Shown here in pieces: positions 48,678 to 59,139 of a DNA stretch of 64,000 nt. The position numbers and the translations under genes were made by a program. The notes under the pieces were generated by a model. That model ran no database searches. It worked only from the letters and a program-made list of their open reading frames with translations, and was not told the DNA's origin. Source of the DNA: Acephala macrosclerotiorum (taxonomy: Eukaryota; Ascomycota; Leotiomycetes; Helotiales; Mollisiaceae); the NCBI GenBank assembly GCA_014904845.1, contig MU119202.1, forward strand, positions 806,001-870,000, in the 5' to 3' direction. The stretch's first letter is position 1. Every line of letters begins with the position of its first letter.

Positions 48678-49784
48678 ATGGCTACAGAAGAACCGTCCAA
48701 ATTCGCAATCCATGAAGCAGCCCGAGATGGCAGAAGTACGATTAGCCCCTCTTTCACCCCACTACGGCACATGATTTGCTAACCTAGGTCGTGAACAGCA
48801 AGTGTTGTGGAGTCACTCTTAGCCGTATGATTCCAACTCAAAGGGACTGGCATATTCTCATGCTCATCTTCATTATAGGCGAATCCCAAGCTCGCCGAAC
48901 GAAGAGACGATGATGAGCGTTTGCCGATTCATTGGGCTGTTTCCTATGGTCACTTAGACATTGCCATCCTACTTGCCAATACCAAGAATTTTGATCCTGA
49001 CGTTCAGGTATGTTTCTCATCTAAATCTATACTTGCTCATTCTAGAGTTTTCGCGATCATGGCTTATGCGTATTAGGATGGCTCTGGATGGACACCCTTG
49101 ATGATAGCAGCGAGTCTGAAAGAGCCTGATGACCTAGTCGAACTCTTCCTCTGCAAAGAAGCAGACGTTAACGCCAAAAGTAAATTCATTCTCCTCCAAA
49201 GTATTCCCCTATGCTTACGCAATTTCCAGATTTCGCCGGCCAAGTACCTCTCTCTCCCACTTCCTTACTAAAGTTACTAATACAAATCCAGACTGTCCTT
49301 CATTTCGTTGCTTCTAAAAAGAACATCGACCTCGCCCGACGTCTCTTAGACCACAAACCACCAGCAAGTGCCAGAGTCAAGGACAAGCGAGGTCAATATG
49401 CCATTCATCGAGCCGCTGCTGTAGGATCAGTACCTATGGTTGAGCTGCTGTTAAAGAACAAGAGTCCTTTGAATGCTACCGACTCTGCTGGTCAAACACC
49501 ATTGCATCATGCTATTGCCGAGGGTCATGGTAGGTTTTTGATTTCGAAAGTCCATAGTGGAAATGAAGTGGTGCTGAACGTTAATAGGTGACACTGCTGT
49601 AGCTTTGCTAAAGGCAGGTGCTGAGACGGATAAGAAGGATGTTGATGGCTGTCTGCCCATTGACCTGGCCCCAGATTCAGCAGTAAGTCTATTAATCAAT
49701 TTATCGCACATACGAAACACTGACCATAAGCAGGTCCGGAAATACATTGCAAGGCACGCAGAAGAGGAAGGCATCGAATTATAG
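48678..49784 (+). CDS. NAS6: Proteasome assembly chaperone Nas6/gankyrin (ankyrin repeats)
   Basis: Binds the Rpt3 C-terminal domain during 19S base assembly. Eight exons: 48678-48735, 48799-48824 (26 bp), 48879-49007, 49077-49179, 49230-49243 (14 bp), 49292-49529, 49588-49682 and 49734-49784, joined in phase to 237 residues (family about 228-235). Ankyrin repeats are easily read: SKFAIHEAARDGR, ERLPIHWAVSYGHLDIAILL, GWTPLMIAASL, TVLHFVASKKNIDLARRLL, RGQYAIHRAAAVGSVPMVELLL, QTPLHHAIAEGHGDTAVALL, GCLPIDLAPD. The seven-intron structure hides the gene from ORF scans: the longest open frame covers only repeats 4-6. Its stop is 41 bp from the 3' end of ORC1. Confidence 0.9.
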
Positions 49785-49825
49785 TCGATGCCAGACAATC
49801 TGTACGATAGGTCGTTATTGCTTGA

Positions 49826-52257
49826 CTAGAATCCAAGATTCTTGACCTCCGGGTCGTCCTTGAACGCTTGCTTGACATCTTCCTCGCCAATACTTAATCG
49901 TATCTTCCCTGTCCTATCAGCTCTCCGTGCTTCTAGCCCCACAATCCCAGCCTCCATAAGATCAATAGCCGATGTTCCCATGCCCAGTACTCTAGGTACC
50001 TTGCGTGGCTGCTTCATCGATGAACTGCTCGTCCGTCTGCCTACATCATCTTTCAACAAATACTCGATAACATTACTCCCCGTATCCATCTTCGCTATCC
50101 TCTTTGCCTCATCAAGCACATCCCCCAAAATGCTCTCTGCAATACCTGTTCTCCTCGTCTTAGCCAGCAACGCAGCAAGCAGAACCTTCGAAGATAATGG
50201 CAGTCCTCTCAAATATTGCTGTAATGGACTAGTAGTGGCCTCATTGATTGCTCTCTTAATAGTTGCGATCGTGACCTTGCCAAATGACTTTGAAACTTTG
50301 TCTCCTTTTCCACTCTTGCTAGGGGTGTTCGGCGCAGCTTGGCCCAGAACGTCGGATTCAGCAAGTTCAACAGCACGTCTGCAGATGTCGAGGGCTCGAC
50401 GGGCGTCTCCACTTACAGCTGCGACTTTTCGGCTGGCGAATTGTACGGCGTCGGAGTCGACTATGTCGCCTGGTACGCCTTCGAGGCGAGACTGAATGAT
50501 CTTCATGAGTTGTTCGTGGGTGTAACCTGGGAAGGTGATTCTAGTGAGACCTAATGCATGTTAGCGAGGTTGTTGGAAAAAGTTTTGGATTAGGTGTGGG
50601 TCTTACCAAGTCTACTGCTGATCTTATTGCTCAACGTTCTTTCCGGCAGATCCATAGTATTCGCAACAGCAAGAACGATCAATCTACTATGCCTGAGATT
50701 CGGCCAATTGAAGAAGTTGTACATTACACTCTGATTCTTGGTGACAAGTTGGTCCAATTCATCCATCAACACCACACAAGGCACTCTTCGCGGGCTTGGG
50801 TGATTGAACTCGCGCTCGAGGAGGTCAAGAGCGTGACTTGGACTGACACGGTCTCCTTTCAATGCCTCCCATAGCAGGGAGTATGACTGATGTGGATCTG
50901 TGACTTTCATGCCGTTGATTTCAACAAATATGAAATCGTCGAGCTCATCAGCCATGACAGAGGCGTTGAGCTGAGCTACGACTTCTCGGACAGTAGCTGT
51001 TTTTCCCGTTCCAGGAGTGCCTGAAATGTAGATACAAGCTCCTGTGCCTTCGTAGATGGCAGCTTCGAGGTGAGAATACACAGATGCGAACTCATCTTCT
51101 CGGCAAGGAAGACTTGTAGGCACAGATGCAACATGTAGCCTTGAGCGTGCGGTCTGGAAGGGAGAGTTATAGACATGTTCTGGGTCTAGAACTCTGGTCC
51201 CAAGAGGTGTGAATTCCAGGGGTTTTTTGACAACAACCCTCTTATGGCTTGGTGTCAACAATTTCGAAGGAGTTCTGGGTTTCCGTGGTGTGGACACATT
51301 CGACGTCTTATGCTTCTTCCGTGGTGTTCCTTTCTCTGTTAATTCTTCGTCGTCATCGTCGTCGATGAACTCGTCCACTCGTTTCCGCTTCTCGGTCTTC
51401 TCAGTCTTCGCCTTTCTCTTCTTCGTGGTCCCAGTCTCGAACGCAATTCGTTCAGCGTACTCAGCGAGCTCCTCTTCCGTTTCAAGATCAACATCTCCCC
51501 ATGTAAATTCTTCAGAGTAGAATGCAGTCGCGGTATTGCACGCTCTTCGGCAGAAGAATGTCTTCCCGTAATCCTTCGATCGCTTTGGAATCAACCCCTT
51601 CGGATACTTCTTGGTATATTCCTCCTGTGACAAAATTGTAGCTAGGCCGTTGATAGACTCCAGGGGATTGATGTCCTGGGCTGGCGTGATATACAATTCA
51701 TCCTAATCTCATTAGTTGACCGGATTGTTGCTCGCAGATCAGGTACTTGTACCGTGAGGAAATCGGCTCTCTTCAATTTCTTCGTTTTGGGCGTAATCCC
51801 AATCTCCTTCTCATTTGCAAACCCTACTCCCTGTCAGTCCTTGCACATCGTATGAATCCGCGGGGTACTCACACAAAAAGTTGGCCGCCATCTCTCCATC
51901 TGGATCCAAGCAGAAATAACATATGATGCCCACCCATGGCGTGCTACTGTTTTCATTCTCCAGCAAAACGGCATCTCCAAGTTTCACCTTGTAGCTTCCC
52001 TTCCTAGCTCCAACAATCTTGCCTCCTTGCGCCTTTGAAGCAGTCCGCCGCCGCCGCTTCTTGGGTGTGGTTGCGTTGTCATCGTCTTCGGAATCGCTCG
52101 AGTCCTCATTGTTCTCCTTTTCCGATTTTTCGTACATCCATTCCCATTCCTGGTCTTCATCTGCCAAGTCGTCCTTCCGCAGAGACGCACCGCTCAGCAG
52201 TTTCTTCGCTCGAGCTGCTTTCTCAGCACGCGCTTGTCGAGGAGTAGCGGGCGCCAT
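49826..52257 (-). CDS. ORC1: Origin recognition complex subunit 1
   Basis: The ATP-hydrolysing subunit of ORC, which loads MCM helicases at origins. Four exons: 52257-51873, 51823-51753, 51702-50607 and 50550-49826, giving 758 residues. A BAH domain lies at about residues 80-215 (GDAVLLENENSSTPWVG, then LYITPAQDINPLESINGL and the FFCRRACNTATA turn). A Lys/Asp-rich disordered linker follows (about 235-310). The AAA+ core has Walker A GTPGTGKT (about 379), Walker B VVLMDELDQL (about 461), sensor 1 VLAVANTMDLPERTL and sensor 2 SGDARRALDICRRA. A winged helix ends the protein. In animals the BAH domain reads H4K20me2; whether this one reads a mark is unknown. Tail-to-tail with NAS6. Confidence 0.95.
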
Positions 52258-52825
52258 CTTTTGGGGGTCTTGAATGATGTTGAGGTTCGCTATTGTTTTG
52301 TTAAAGTGCTTGCATTAGCTTCGAATTCGAGGTTGACGCGCACCGCGATTTTTGGCGTTTAGCGAGACAGTTTCAGGGGCTGAGAACAAAGTGGGGCATT
52401 TCAAGGACACCGAGTTAAAGTTAGAGGAAACGTCAGAGCACAGAACCAATTCTCAATGAAATTGTGTTCTTGGTCTCAAACACTGCCTAGAAATGTTAAT
52501 AGATCGAGAGCGCCTTCCCTCCAACTGCGACAAAAAATCATAGTAGAGTAATTGGAATGTCAGAGACATGTAGACTGAGCATAGAGCGTCCTGGCCAAGA
52601 TGCTCTCTTGCACGGTGAATAACTTCCTCGGCAATCATCTACCAAAGCAAGAAGGGTTAAACAGCCTCTAGTAACCTTTCCAGGGCACATTTCGGTTTCC
52701 CACCAAGAGGTGTGGGGTAGCTCTTCCACGTGACCGCTGTCTTTGCAACCTCATGAATTTGCAACTTAAAAGCAGACGACTACTTCCAAGCTTTCCACTC
52801 CCGCCACGTACAATCAAACACAGAG
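52258..52825. promoter_or_regulatory. Divergent promoter, ORC1 / prefoldin 5
   Basis: 568 bp between divergent starts. No consensus MCB box (ACGCGT) within view near the ORC1 start; GCGCAC and ACGCGC are present near 52337. No gene supported. Confidence 0.4.
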
Positions 52826-53503
52826 ATGTCTTCACCAAAAGGACAACAAAGTAATCCTCTCCCATCAAGCTCCAAAACAAAGCTGATAAGTCCCGCAGTC
52901 GACCTTGCATCCCTCTCAACACAACAACTAAGCCAAGTTAAAAAACAGCTTGACGACGAGCTCGAGCACCTCACAAACTCCTTCCAACAACTGCGCGCCG
53001 CACAAGCCAAGTTCAGAGAATGTCTGCGATCAATAGCTACTGGTGTTTCCTCGAAAGTCGACGGTATGGGCAATTCTACAAGCAGAGAAAGACAGTGAAC
53101 TGATGGTGCATAGGCAAGCCCATTCTGGTGCCTTTGACTGCGTCACTGTATGTGCCAGGCAAGTTAGCAGATACCGAGCATGTCATTGTTGATGTTGGGA
53201 CCGGATTCTATGTTGAGAAGGTACGAACCCTCGGCATATTGGCAGAACAAAATACTGAAGGACAGCAGAGCACAAAGGATGCGAACAAGTTCTACGAGGC
53301 CAAGGTGAAGGAGCTAGAGACAAATCTCAAGGATCTCCAGACCATAATTGAGCAAAAGTCAAACAATTTGCGGGTAGTTGAAGATGGTCAGTCACAATCA
53401 TGGAAATGGCACAGAAGATTAATTATACTGATTCTTTTGGTATCTTCTAGTTTTAAGGCAAAAGGTCCTCAGTGCTGGAAATTCAGCTACAGCTACAGCA
53501 TGA
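52826..53503 (+). CDS. PFD5: Prefoldin subunit 5 (alpha type, Gim5)
   Basis: One of two alpha subunits of the prefoldin hexamer. Four exons: 52826-53063, 53114-53220, 53278-53386 and 53451-53503, giving 168 residues. The first helix runs STQQLSQVKKQLDDELEHLT to FRECLRSIA. The double beta hairpin reads GKPILVPLTASLYVPGKL then VIVDVGTGFYVEK, the strongest alpha-prefoldin signature. The second helix is KFYEAKVKELETNLKDLQTI and on, ending VLRQKVLSAGNSATATA. A plus-strand ORF at 53128-53637 reads through two introns and has a false tail. The N-terminus carries 25 polar residues before the helix. Confidence 0.93.
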
Positions 53504-53902
53504 AGAAACAAATTGAAGACAAGTCCTACAAATGCAGCCGCCCAAAGCAGGTGCCACAACGTCCACAAATCAACACATTGCTTGACATGTATGAAGAAGG
53601 TGCCCAGATACCACAGATAGGGCCGGACCATGAATAGGACGGCACAGAGCTGTGAAGTGCTGGGTGGATGGCGAGTTTTGATCGCGGAAGTCAGACAGGT
53701 TGTGCGAGGGGAAAGACTAGCGAGGAGAAATAGGAACAACAATCAGCAATACATGGTTGAATGCCAGCCGAAAGTCTTGGTGTGACAGTTCATCCGTGCC
53801 GAATCACCATTCGAATCCTCATGTGGTAGGTGGATTTGGAGTATGCGATCCTAGCAAGATGTGTCAGCGATATTGAACGAACTCAAACAGAATTCCATAC
53901 TA
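53504..53902. other. 3' intergenic between convergent genes
   Basis: 399 bp between the PFD5 and unknown-protein stops. Open frames here overlap the last PFD5 exon and are not credible. Confidence 0.5.
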
Positions 53903-56456
53903 TCAGTCGGCGCTGTAGATATCCTCTACTTCGGCAGCATGAAGCTGGGTCTGTGTATGTCCTGCTGGAGAAAACGGACTGCTAGGTCCGTTTTCGACAG
54001 CAGACATGGTCCAGACGTCTCCCGGGAGTATATAGCTGGAGTTCTGCTCAAGCGTACCTGGTTCATTAACCTGCAGGGCCTCTGATGGTTGACTAGCTTC
54101 GGCTCCAGCCTCCCACGTATCTTGGGTTTGGGTGCGAAAACACTCAGCATGCTTAATTGCATCGGCAAGAAATCCTTGGATAGTCTCAACCTCAGCGAGG
54201 AATTTCTCGACTCCCTTGCTCCCGTCGATAACTTCTCCATTGGCATGGCTATAGCCAAAGAATGTCTTCAGTGGGTCCTCCCAAGATCTATTCTCAGTCG
54301 TACCGTGCAGAGATCGCATGTGGGTAGAGTCCCAGAGGTGTTTGTACATAGAAACACCAACAGACATCTCTGGCTCCATACCGGGACCCAGGAATCTGCG
54401 ATAAACGGCCATTTCCACGACGAGGTCATTCTCAATAACTGCGAACTGTATAACGCTCTTGACCACGACCGCAATTATGTGCATACCTGAGCCACCGACC
54501 AGCTTCACGTCAGGATAAGGAAGGTCCAGCCAATCATAGCGAATGGGAGTTCGAGTGTTGACTGAATTCTGAATCATGAGCGCTAATTGCGGAGGAACTT
54601 CCTGAGCAGGAACTTCGTTGTCGGAGATGACCTCGAGATCACAATCGATTTGCCTAGAGGTCGACAACGTCAGCACGGGTCTCTTTTGTCTCTTCTTTTG
54701 CGACTTACTTCTCAACGTCAACAATTGTGACCCGAATGCGCTTGTTTCTGTTGTGATCCTTGAATAATCGAGTTGCCCCAACTTGGTATTCCCCCTCCTT
54801 CGTTTCATCGAGTCGGTCAATCTCTGCCTCGATCCGAAACGGTCCATCGGAGGTCTCGAAGGAGATGATTTCAGTGTCCTTGAATCCTACCTCCTGAATG
54901 TTTCTGTATTTCCCATCTGCTGCCTTGTATCTCTCTGGCCGGTCAAGGATCATCTGGATGAGTGGCCCAATGACAGCTGCATCACCGAAGCTATTATCAC
55001 GTTAACTTTGGGCCATTTGTTGACCAGCAAGTCAACTCACTTCGTAATGAATCTGCTTCTCATTTGTGCAGCGTTTACCATGCTGAAGAAGTCTTGCCAA
55101 TCCGACTTACCATTCCGAAATTTGTTCTTAGGATCCTGAAGGACGACACGACCAAATCTCAATCGCATCTGCATCCATCCCTTGTACGGAGCTAGTGCTC
55201 TCAGTCCCTTGATCAAAGCGTCTTCGAATCTCTTGCGGCAAGCTAGCATGCGGTCAGGTCGCTCGTTCTCCCATACAAATTTGTTCCCTGCAGGCAGCTT
55301 CTCGCCGGCTAGCACGAGGTGGGTAACATCGAACGGCTTCTTATCTCCGATTATGGTTGTTGGCTTGACGATGGTCATCATAGCGCTCGCGGTTGGAGGA
55401 ACTGCAATATGGGTAGGTAGTGCTGCGAATCTGAGTGCGCGATTGTGGCGAATGACGTTTCGAATTGCTTTAATGGCGTTCTGGATCCGATTCTCTGAGT
55501 CTTCAGTAGCGCGGCAGCAGATCTTGATGCAAGCATCTTTCTCGTTCATTTCTAGGAAAACCTCCTCCTTGACTCGGACTGCATTGAGTTCTTCAAGACC
55601 GGCACCAAGGATGTCTGAAGGGCGCTCACCCTCATCGTTACTGGGCCAGAGATAAAAGCCCTTGAGATTGAACATCAGCGATTTGAAAAACCAATGTCTA
55701 ATACCACGACTTACAATGGCTGGAAACTGTTCGTCACGGTCGGGTCTCTTCAGATACTGCAGCGCTAGCTCCTTCTTTACTCCCTGCTCCGCATTATGAT
55801 CAGCACGCCTATTAGTCACAAGCCCCTGTGGTCTAGCCCACTTTGACCTGGCCGGTGTTGGTTGGAGTCGAGTTTGGTTTGCTACTCGTTGGTATGATTG
55901 GGAGCCATTTGAGGAATGCTGGTAGCCTTGCGGTCCTTGGGGGCGTCCTACGTTGACTTTTCGAGTTAGCTCGACGTTGCAATGTACTCGGGTGGCTGGA
56001 AAACATACTGTTTATAGAAGAGCCTGAAGACGCCCCAGAGTTGGAGGCCTCATGCTCTCCAATTGGCTTTTGCGGAGATCTATTTGCAGGTGCTCTCGGG
56101 CCAGGTGTTCGTGGAGGTGTCCGTCTAGAAGGTGTTCGTCTAGGAGGTGTTGGTCTCGGGGGCGTTGGTCTAGGAGGTAGTGCTCTCAAGGCTGAATTGA
56201 CAGGTGTATTTCCATATGTCGCAACAGGAGGTGTCGCTCCATATGTAGGTCCAAGAGCTGGTGCTCTCGAGGCAGGGTTGGCAAAAGCCTTTGGGGCATG
56301 ATTGTAGTTGTTAAGATTGCCGTAAACAGCTGAAGGAACAGGCAAACCAGGAGGGTATCGGGGTGCTGGGAGACTAGGCGTGTTCGAAACCTCGTCCCAT
56401 TCTATCTAGAATTAGCATGGAAGGAAGGCGTGGGGTGGTAATTGTACCTCTCGCAT
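53903..56456 (-). CDS. Conserved unknown protein with proline-rich N-terminus
   Basis: Best model: exons 56456-56448 (9 bp), 56405-56009, 55947-55041, 54990-54709 and 54653-53903, in phase, 781 residues. The first exon is the least certain; an upstream start could exist. Residues 1-135 are Pro/Arg-rich with repeats of the form RPTPPRRTPSRRTPP. Two folded regions follow: one begins LKRPDRDEQFPAIVSRGIRH and ends DWQDFFSMVNAAQMRSRFIT, the other contains FETSDGPFRIEAEIDRLD, LFKDHNRNKRIRVTIVDVEK and PIRYDWLDLPYPDVKLVGG. The tail is acidic. I do not recognise a catalytic motif. It resembles hypothetical proteins of filamentous fungi with a DUF7905-like label, recalled from memory and unchecked. Early on I considered an Argonaute-like fold but no PIWI motif is present. 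Confidence 0.65.
56085..56190. repeat. Imperfect repeats coding Thr/Pro/Arg units
   Basis: GGTGTTCGTCTAGAAG-, GGTGTTCGTCTAGGAG- and GGTGTTGGTCTCGGGG-like units follow one another every 15-18 bp, giving the TPPRRTPSRRTPPR protein segment. Copy differences keep frame. Confidence 0.6.
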
Positions 56457-57105
56457 TCTCTTTTTCAATACTAGGTGGTGTCAGTCTTATATCTGGAGAG
56501 ATTGGAGGAGTGTACAAACTTCTTCAAAGGATCCATGATGGCCTTGACCTTCGGATTCGACACCAGGAGAGCCGATCTGTAGGACAGTGGTTATGTGCTT
56601 GATAGGATGATGGACTCTTGATATTATGCTTCTGGGTACGCAAGCCTGTGGGATTGTTAGTTGTGATTTGGTTTTCGCTGATAGTTTGTTGTGGGCTCGC
56701 GACGCGTTCCCGGCTGGTGGCCAAGTCTGGACGAATCGAAGATGATGTTGACAACAAAATCTACTTACCACGGTATCTTCCAGGAACGCCCAAAGTATGC
56801 AGAGATATGCTTTGAAATTGGATTGTTGGAGACAGGAAATCTTTGTTCTTGGAGATAATTTTTGGGAGTTGCCAAAGTTAAGCAACCTTAGCTTGAATAC
56901 CCCGGTCACGTCTCGCCCGATTAGGCCAACTTGCTCTCGTGGCATATTCCAACATTGAATCATAATACTCCAAGCATGCCATTAAAATTGTGCCCTATCT
57001 ACCTAGCTGTGCTTGATCTTAGGTACATCCCTCCAACTACCATTTCTTTGAAGATTCAAGGCTGCTCAATATTGCCAAAGCAAACGTCTCTATTGAGCTT
57101 CATCA
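56457..57105. other. Intergenic, no gene confirmed
   Basis: 649 bp between the unknown-protein start and the GNAT stop. The 158-codon minus-strand frame at 56487-56963 is Ser/His-rich and not protein-like. An upstream ATG at about 56534 on the minus strand (MDPLKK...) could be an alternative start region of the unknown protein, but I found no in-phase splice. Confidence 0.4.
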
Positions 57106-58008
57106 TTACCTTGCCTTCTGATCTTCCTTCCATGCCCTCTTGCTTGGTCTCTCATAGAAAAAGTATTTTATCTCAGGCCTTTCCTTCCATTTCTCAGGAA
57201 CTGGGATGACAATCCAGTCGCCAGGCGCTGTCTTAAACCCACAACTTTCATACAAAGGTTGTGCTATAATCGTTCCCTCTATGAAAGACTCAACTCCCAT
57301 CGAGTCAGCTATCTCAGTCCCCCACTTCACCAGCATGGACCCAGCTCCTCGCCTTTGGTGGTCAGGATGTGTGGACATCATGTCAAGAACTGAAAGTGCA
57401 TCAGTCGAGATCAACTGCAGAGCTTCCACGACTCTTTTGCGGTCAAAGGCAGCAGTCATCCAGGCAAGAAAGGAACCTACCGCAACACCTGGCGCCATTT
57501 GTCCTCCTCAATCGATAAGAGTGAATCCAATGAATCAGATACGCTGCCCATTCATTCGTGTCCGCATCAGAATGCCAATCTACATTGAGTGTCTCGTTCA
57601 TCTCCTCTTCTGTGAGTGCTTCTTCATATATGCACCACTTTGCAGCACTGACAATTGCCCCTATTGCGAAGCGATCAGCTGACTATTTTCCCGGTGACTT
57701 TCATATTCCTGGAGAGATGGGAGGATTGAAAAGCTCTACTTGAGCTCCGACTCGTTTCACAGCAGAGTATCAAAGGTTTGGGAACAGTCAGACTTACCAG
57801 ATTCTTCGTCAACCACCTTCATGTACCTCGCAGTCTTATCACCCAACCACCAATCCAACGTCCTCTTCACAGCCCTTTCTCTTCCCTCATCCTCAGGGAA
57901 CAATACAAAGAAGAATGGCTCATGCGGATTGCTGAACGCAGCAAACTGCCCTGCTAGGATCTCTGCAGTATCCTCAGGTTCACAGGGTAGAAGTTTGAGG
58001 TTCCCCAT
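57106..58008 (-). CDS. GNAT-family N-acetyltransferase
   Basis: Three exons: 58008-57798, 57660-57481 and 57389-57106, in phase to 224 residues. The middle exon has no ORF-track counterpart on its own; its translation (AIVSAAKWCIYEEALTEEEM to HSYRLRRTNGARCC) joins both sides cleanly. GNAT landmarks are VLDMMSTHPDHQRRGAG, where the acetyl-CoA pyrophosphate loop is HQRRGAGS with a preceding beta strand, and SFIEGTIIAQPLYESCGFKT, the family's typical C-terminal LYESCGF. The N-terminus MGNLKLLPCEPEDTAEILA begins the fold. Fungal GNATs of this size act on unknown small amines or proteins; substrate unknown. Confidence 0.87.
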
Positions 58009-59139
58009 CCTGTCTTAGAAAGCTAGAAAGTTGGCTGATAATTATTCAAGATGTTGAAGGTAAAAACAAAAGTCCCTTCTAATGGACTCGAACCTGAAAT
58101 ATTGAAAAGCCTCGACAAAAAATTACCCGCACCAACCGCAAGGCTTCCTCTTCGACTAGAGTCCACACATCAAGACAACAACACTTTCTCTCGTTTCAGC
58201 CAAAACAATCGCCTCTATCCCCTCGACTGGTGAGACATTGCCACATTAGCGGCCGCATTTATGCGAAAAAAAAAATTAATTGGAGGAAGCTTGTTTTTAT
58301 TTACCGAACTGAGGATATTTTTGTGCGGCCGCTAATGCGGCAATGTCTCACCAGTCGAGGGGATAGCCACCAATAAACTTCCTCTTCTTTTTCAAAAACT
58401 ACCAGATACGTACAGCACGACTACGTGCGGAACAAAAGAACCACCTCCCCTTTCCGAAGCTTATCTCCCCTCCCGCCAACACGGTTCAAATCTCAAACAT
58501 CTGGCACCAACCTTCCAGCCGTCCCGGCATGCATATTGCAGGGTCCTCACTCAGATCCCTGCTTATCTAGACCCTAGTTTCTAGTTCTGTGTATCAGTGA
58601 CATTTTCTTAGAATTGTGCAGCGAAGCACAAGCGCCAGGTTTTTTCGGTTTCTTTGCTTTTCCCGCGAAATGTATCGCCCAGCGTGGGGGAGCTGAAACC
58701 CTATTTTCGGAACAGAGGAGTAGCGAGCACCCTAGCCGTAGAGCTAGATCCGGGCGTGGGTGTGTTGTTACACGACGGGAGCGGGGTGGATGGTCTTTGT
58801 GTTCCAGGAGGTTGGGAGAGGGGGTCGTGCCGTTGTTAAGTGGGGTTCCCTGTGGATTATTCAAGACTTCCGTTATTGAGGATTAAAATTGAAAAGAACA
58901 CAAGACACACGGTCTGAAATCTTGGAATGGAATAGAATTGTAAGCAGTAGTAAAACGGCAAATTACTTCAATGTATTGCAAATGTCAAATCTCCCCATCA
59001 AGAAGTATTCTACTCCTAGGGTATCCCAAAACCAGGCTCCCCAATCTATCAACGTTCCAGTGTATATTCTGGTACTGTACAATAGTCCCCCTCAACGTTC
59101 CATTTACACAATAGAGTCTCCATGCCTCGCACCCCACGA
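58009..59139. other. Intergenic containing a MITE
   Basis: 1.1 kb between the GNAT start and the rhodopsin-domain stop. Apart from the MITE at 58216-58365, frames at 58574-58886 are antisense pairs without family resemblance. Confidence 0.5.
58216..58365. mobile_element. MITE with 40-bp terminal inverted repeats and TA duplication
   Basis: A 146-bp element (58218-58363) begins TCCCCTCGACTGGTGAGACA and ends with its exact reverse complement. The inverted repeats (58218-58257 and 58324-58363) are 40 bp with a single mismatch (CCACATT versus CCGCATT). The 66-bp centre is AT-rich with a nine-A run and no coding capacity. It is flanked by TA on both sides (58216-58217, 58364-58365), the target duplication of Tc1/mariner-type transposons. 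The high arm identity suggests recent insertion or recent gene conversion. It must rely on a transposase elsewhere; none is in the window. Confidence 0.85.

Noticed and set aside
49842..50495. Plus-strand 217-codon open frame
   Set aside because: Antisense to the ORC1 C-terminal exon, which has clear AAA+ and winged-helix motifs.
53128..53637. 169-codon plus-strand frame
   Set aside because: Reads through two real introns of PFD5; the spliced model gives the complete alpha-prefoldin instead.
55041..55947. Idea that this exon belongs to an Argonaute
   Set aside because: No PAZ or PIWI signature and no catalytic DEDH residues; the similarity was only in overall charge pattern.
58084..58094. 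B-box-like GGACTCGAACC on the plus strand (minus-strand tRNA?)
   Set aside because: No matching acceptor stem or A box at the right distance; T stem does not pair beyond two bases.
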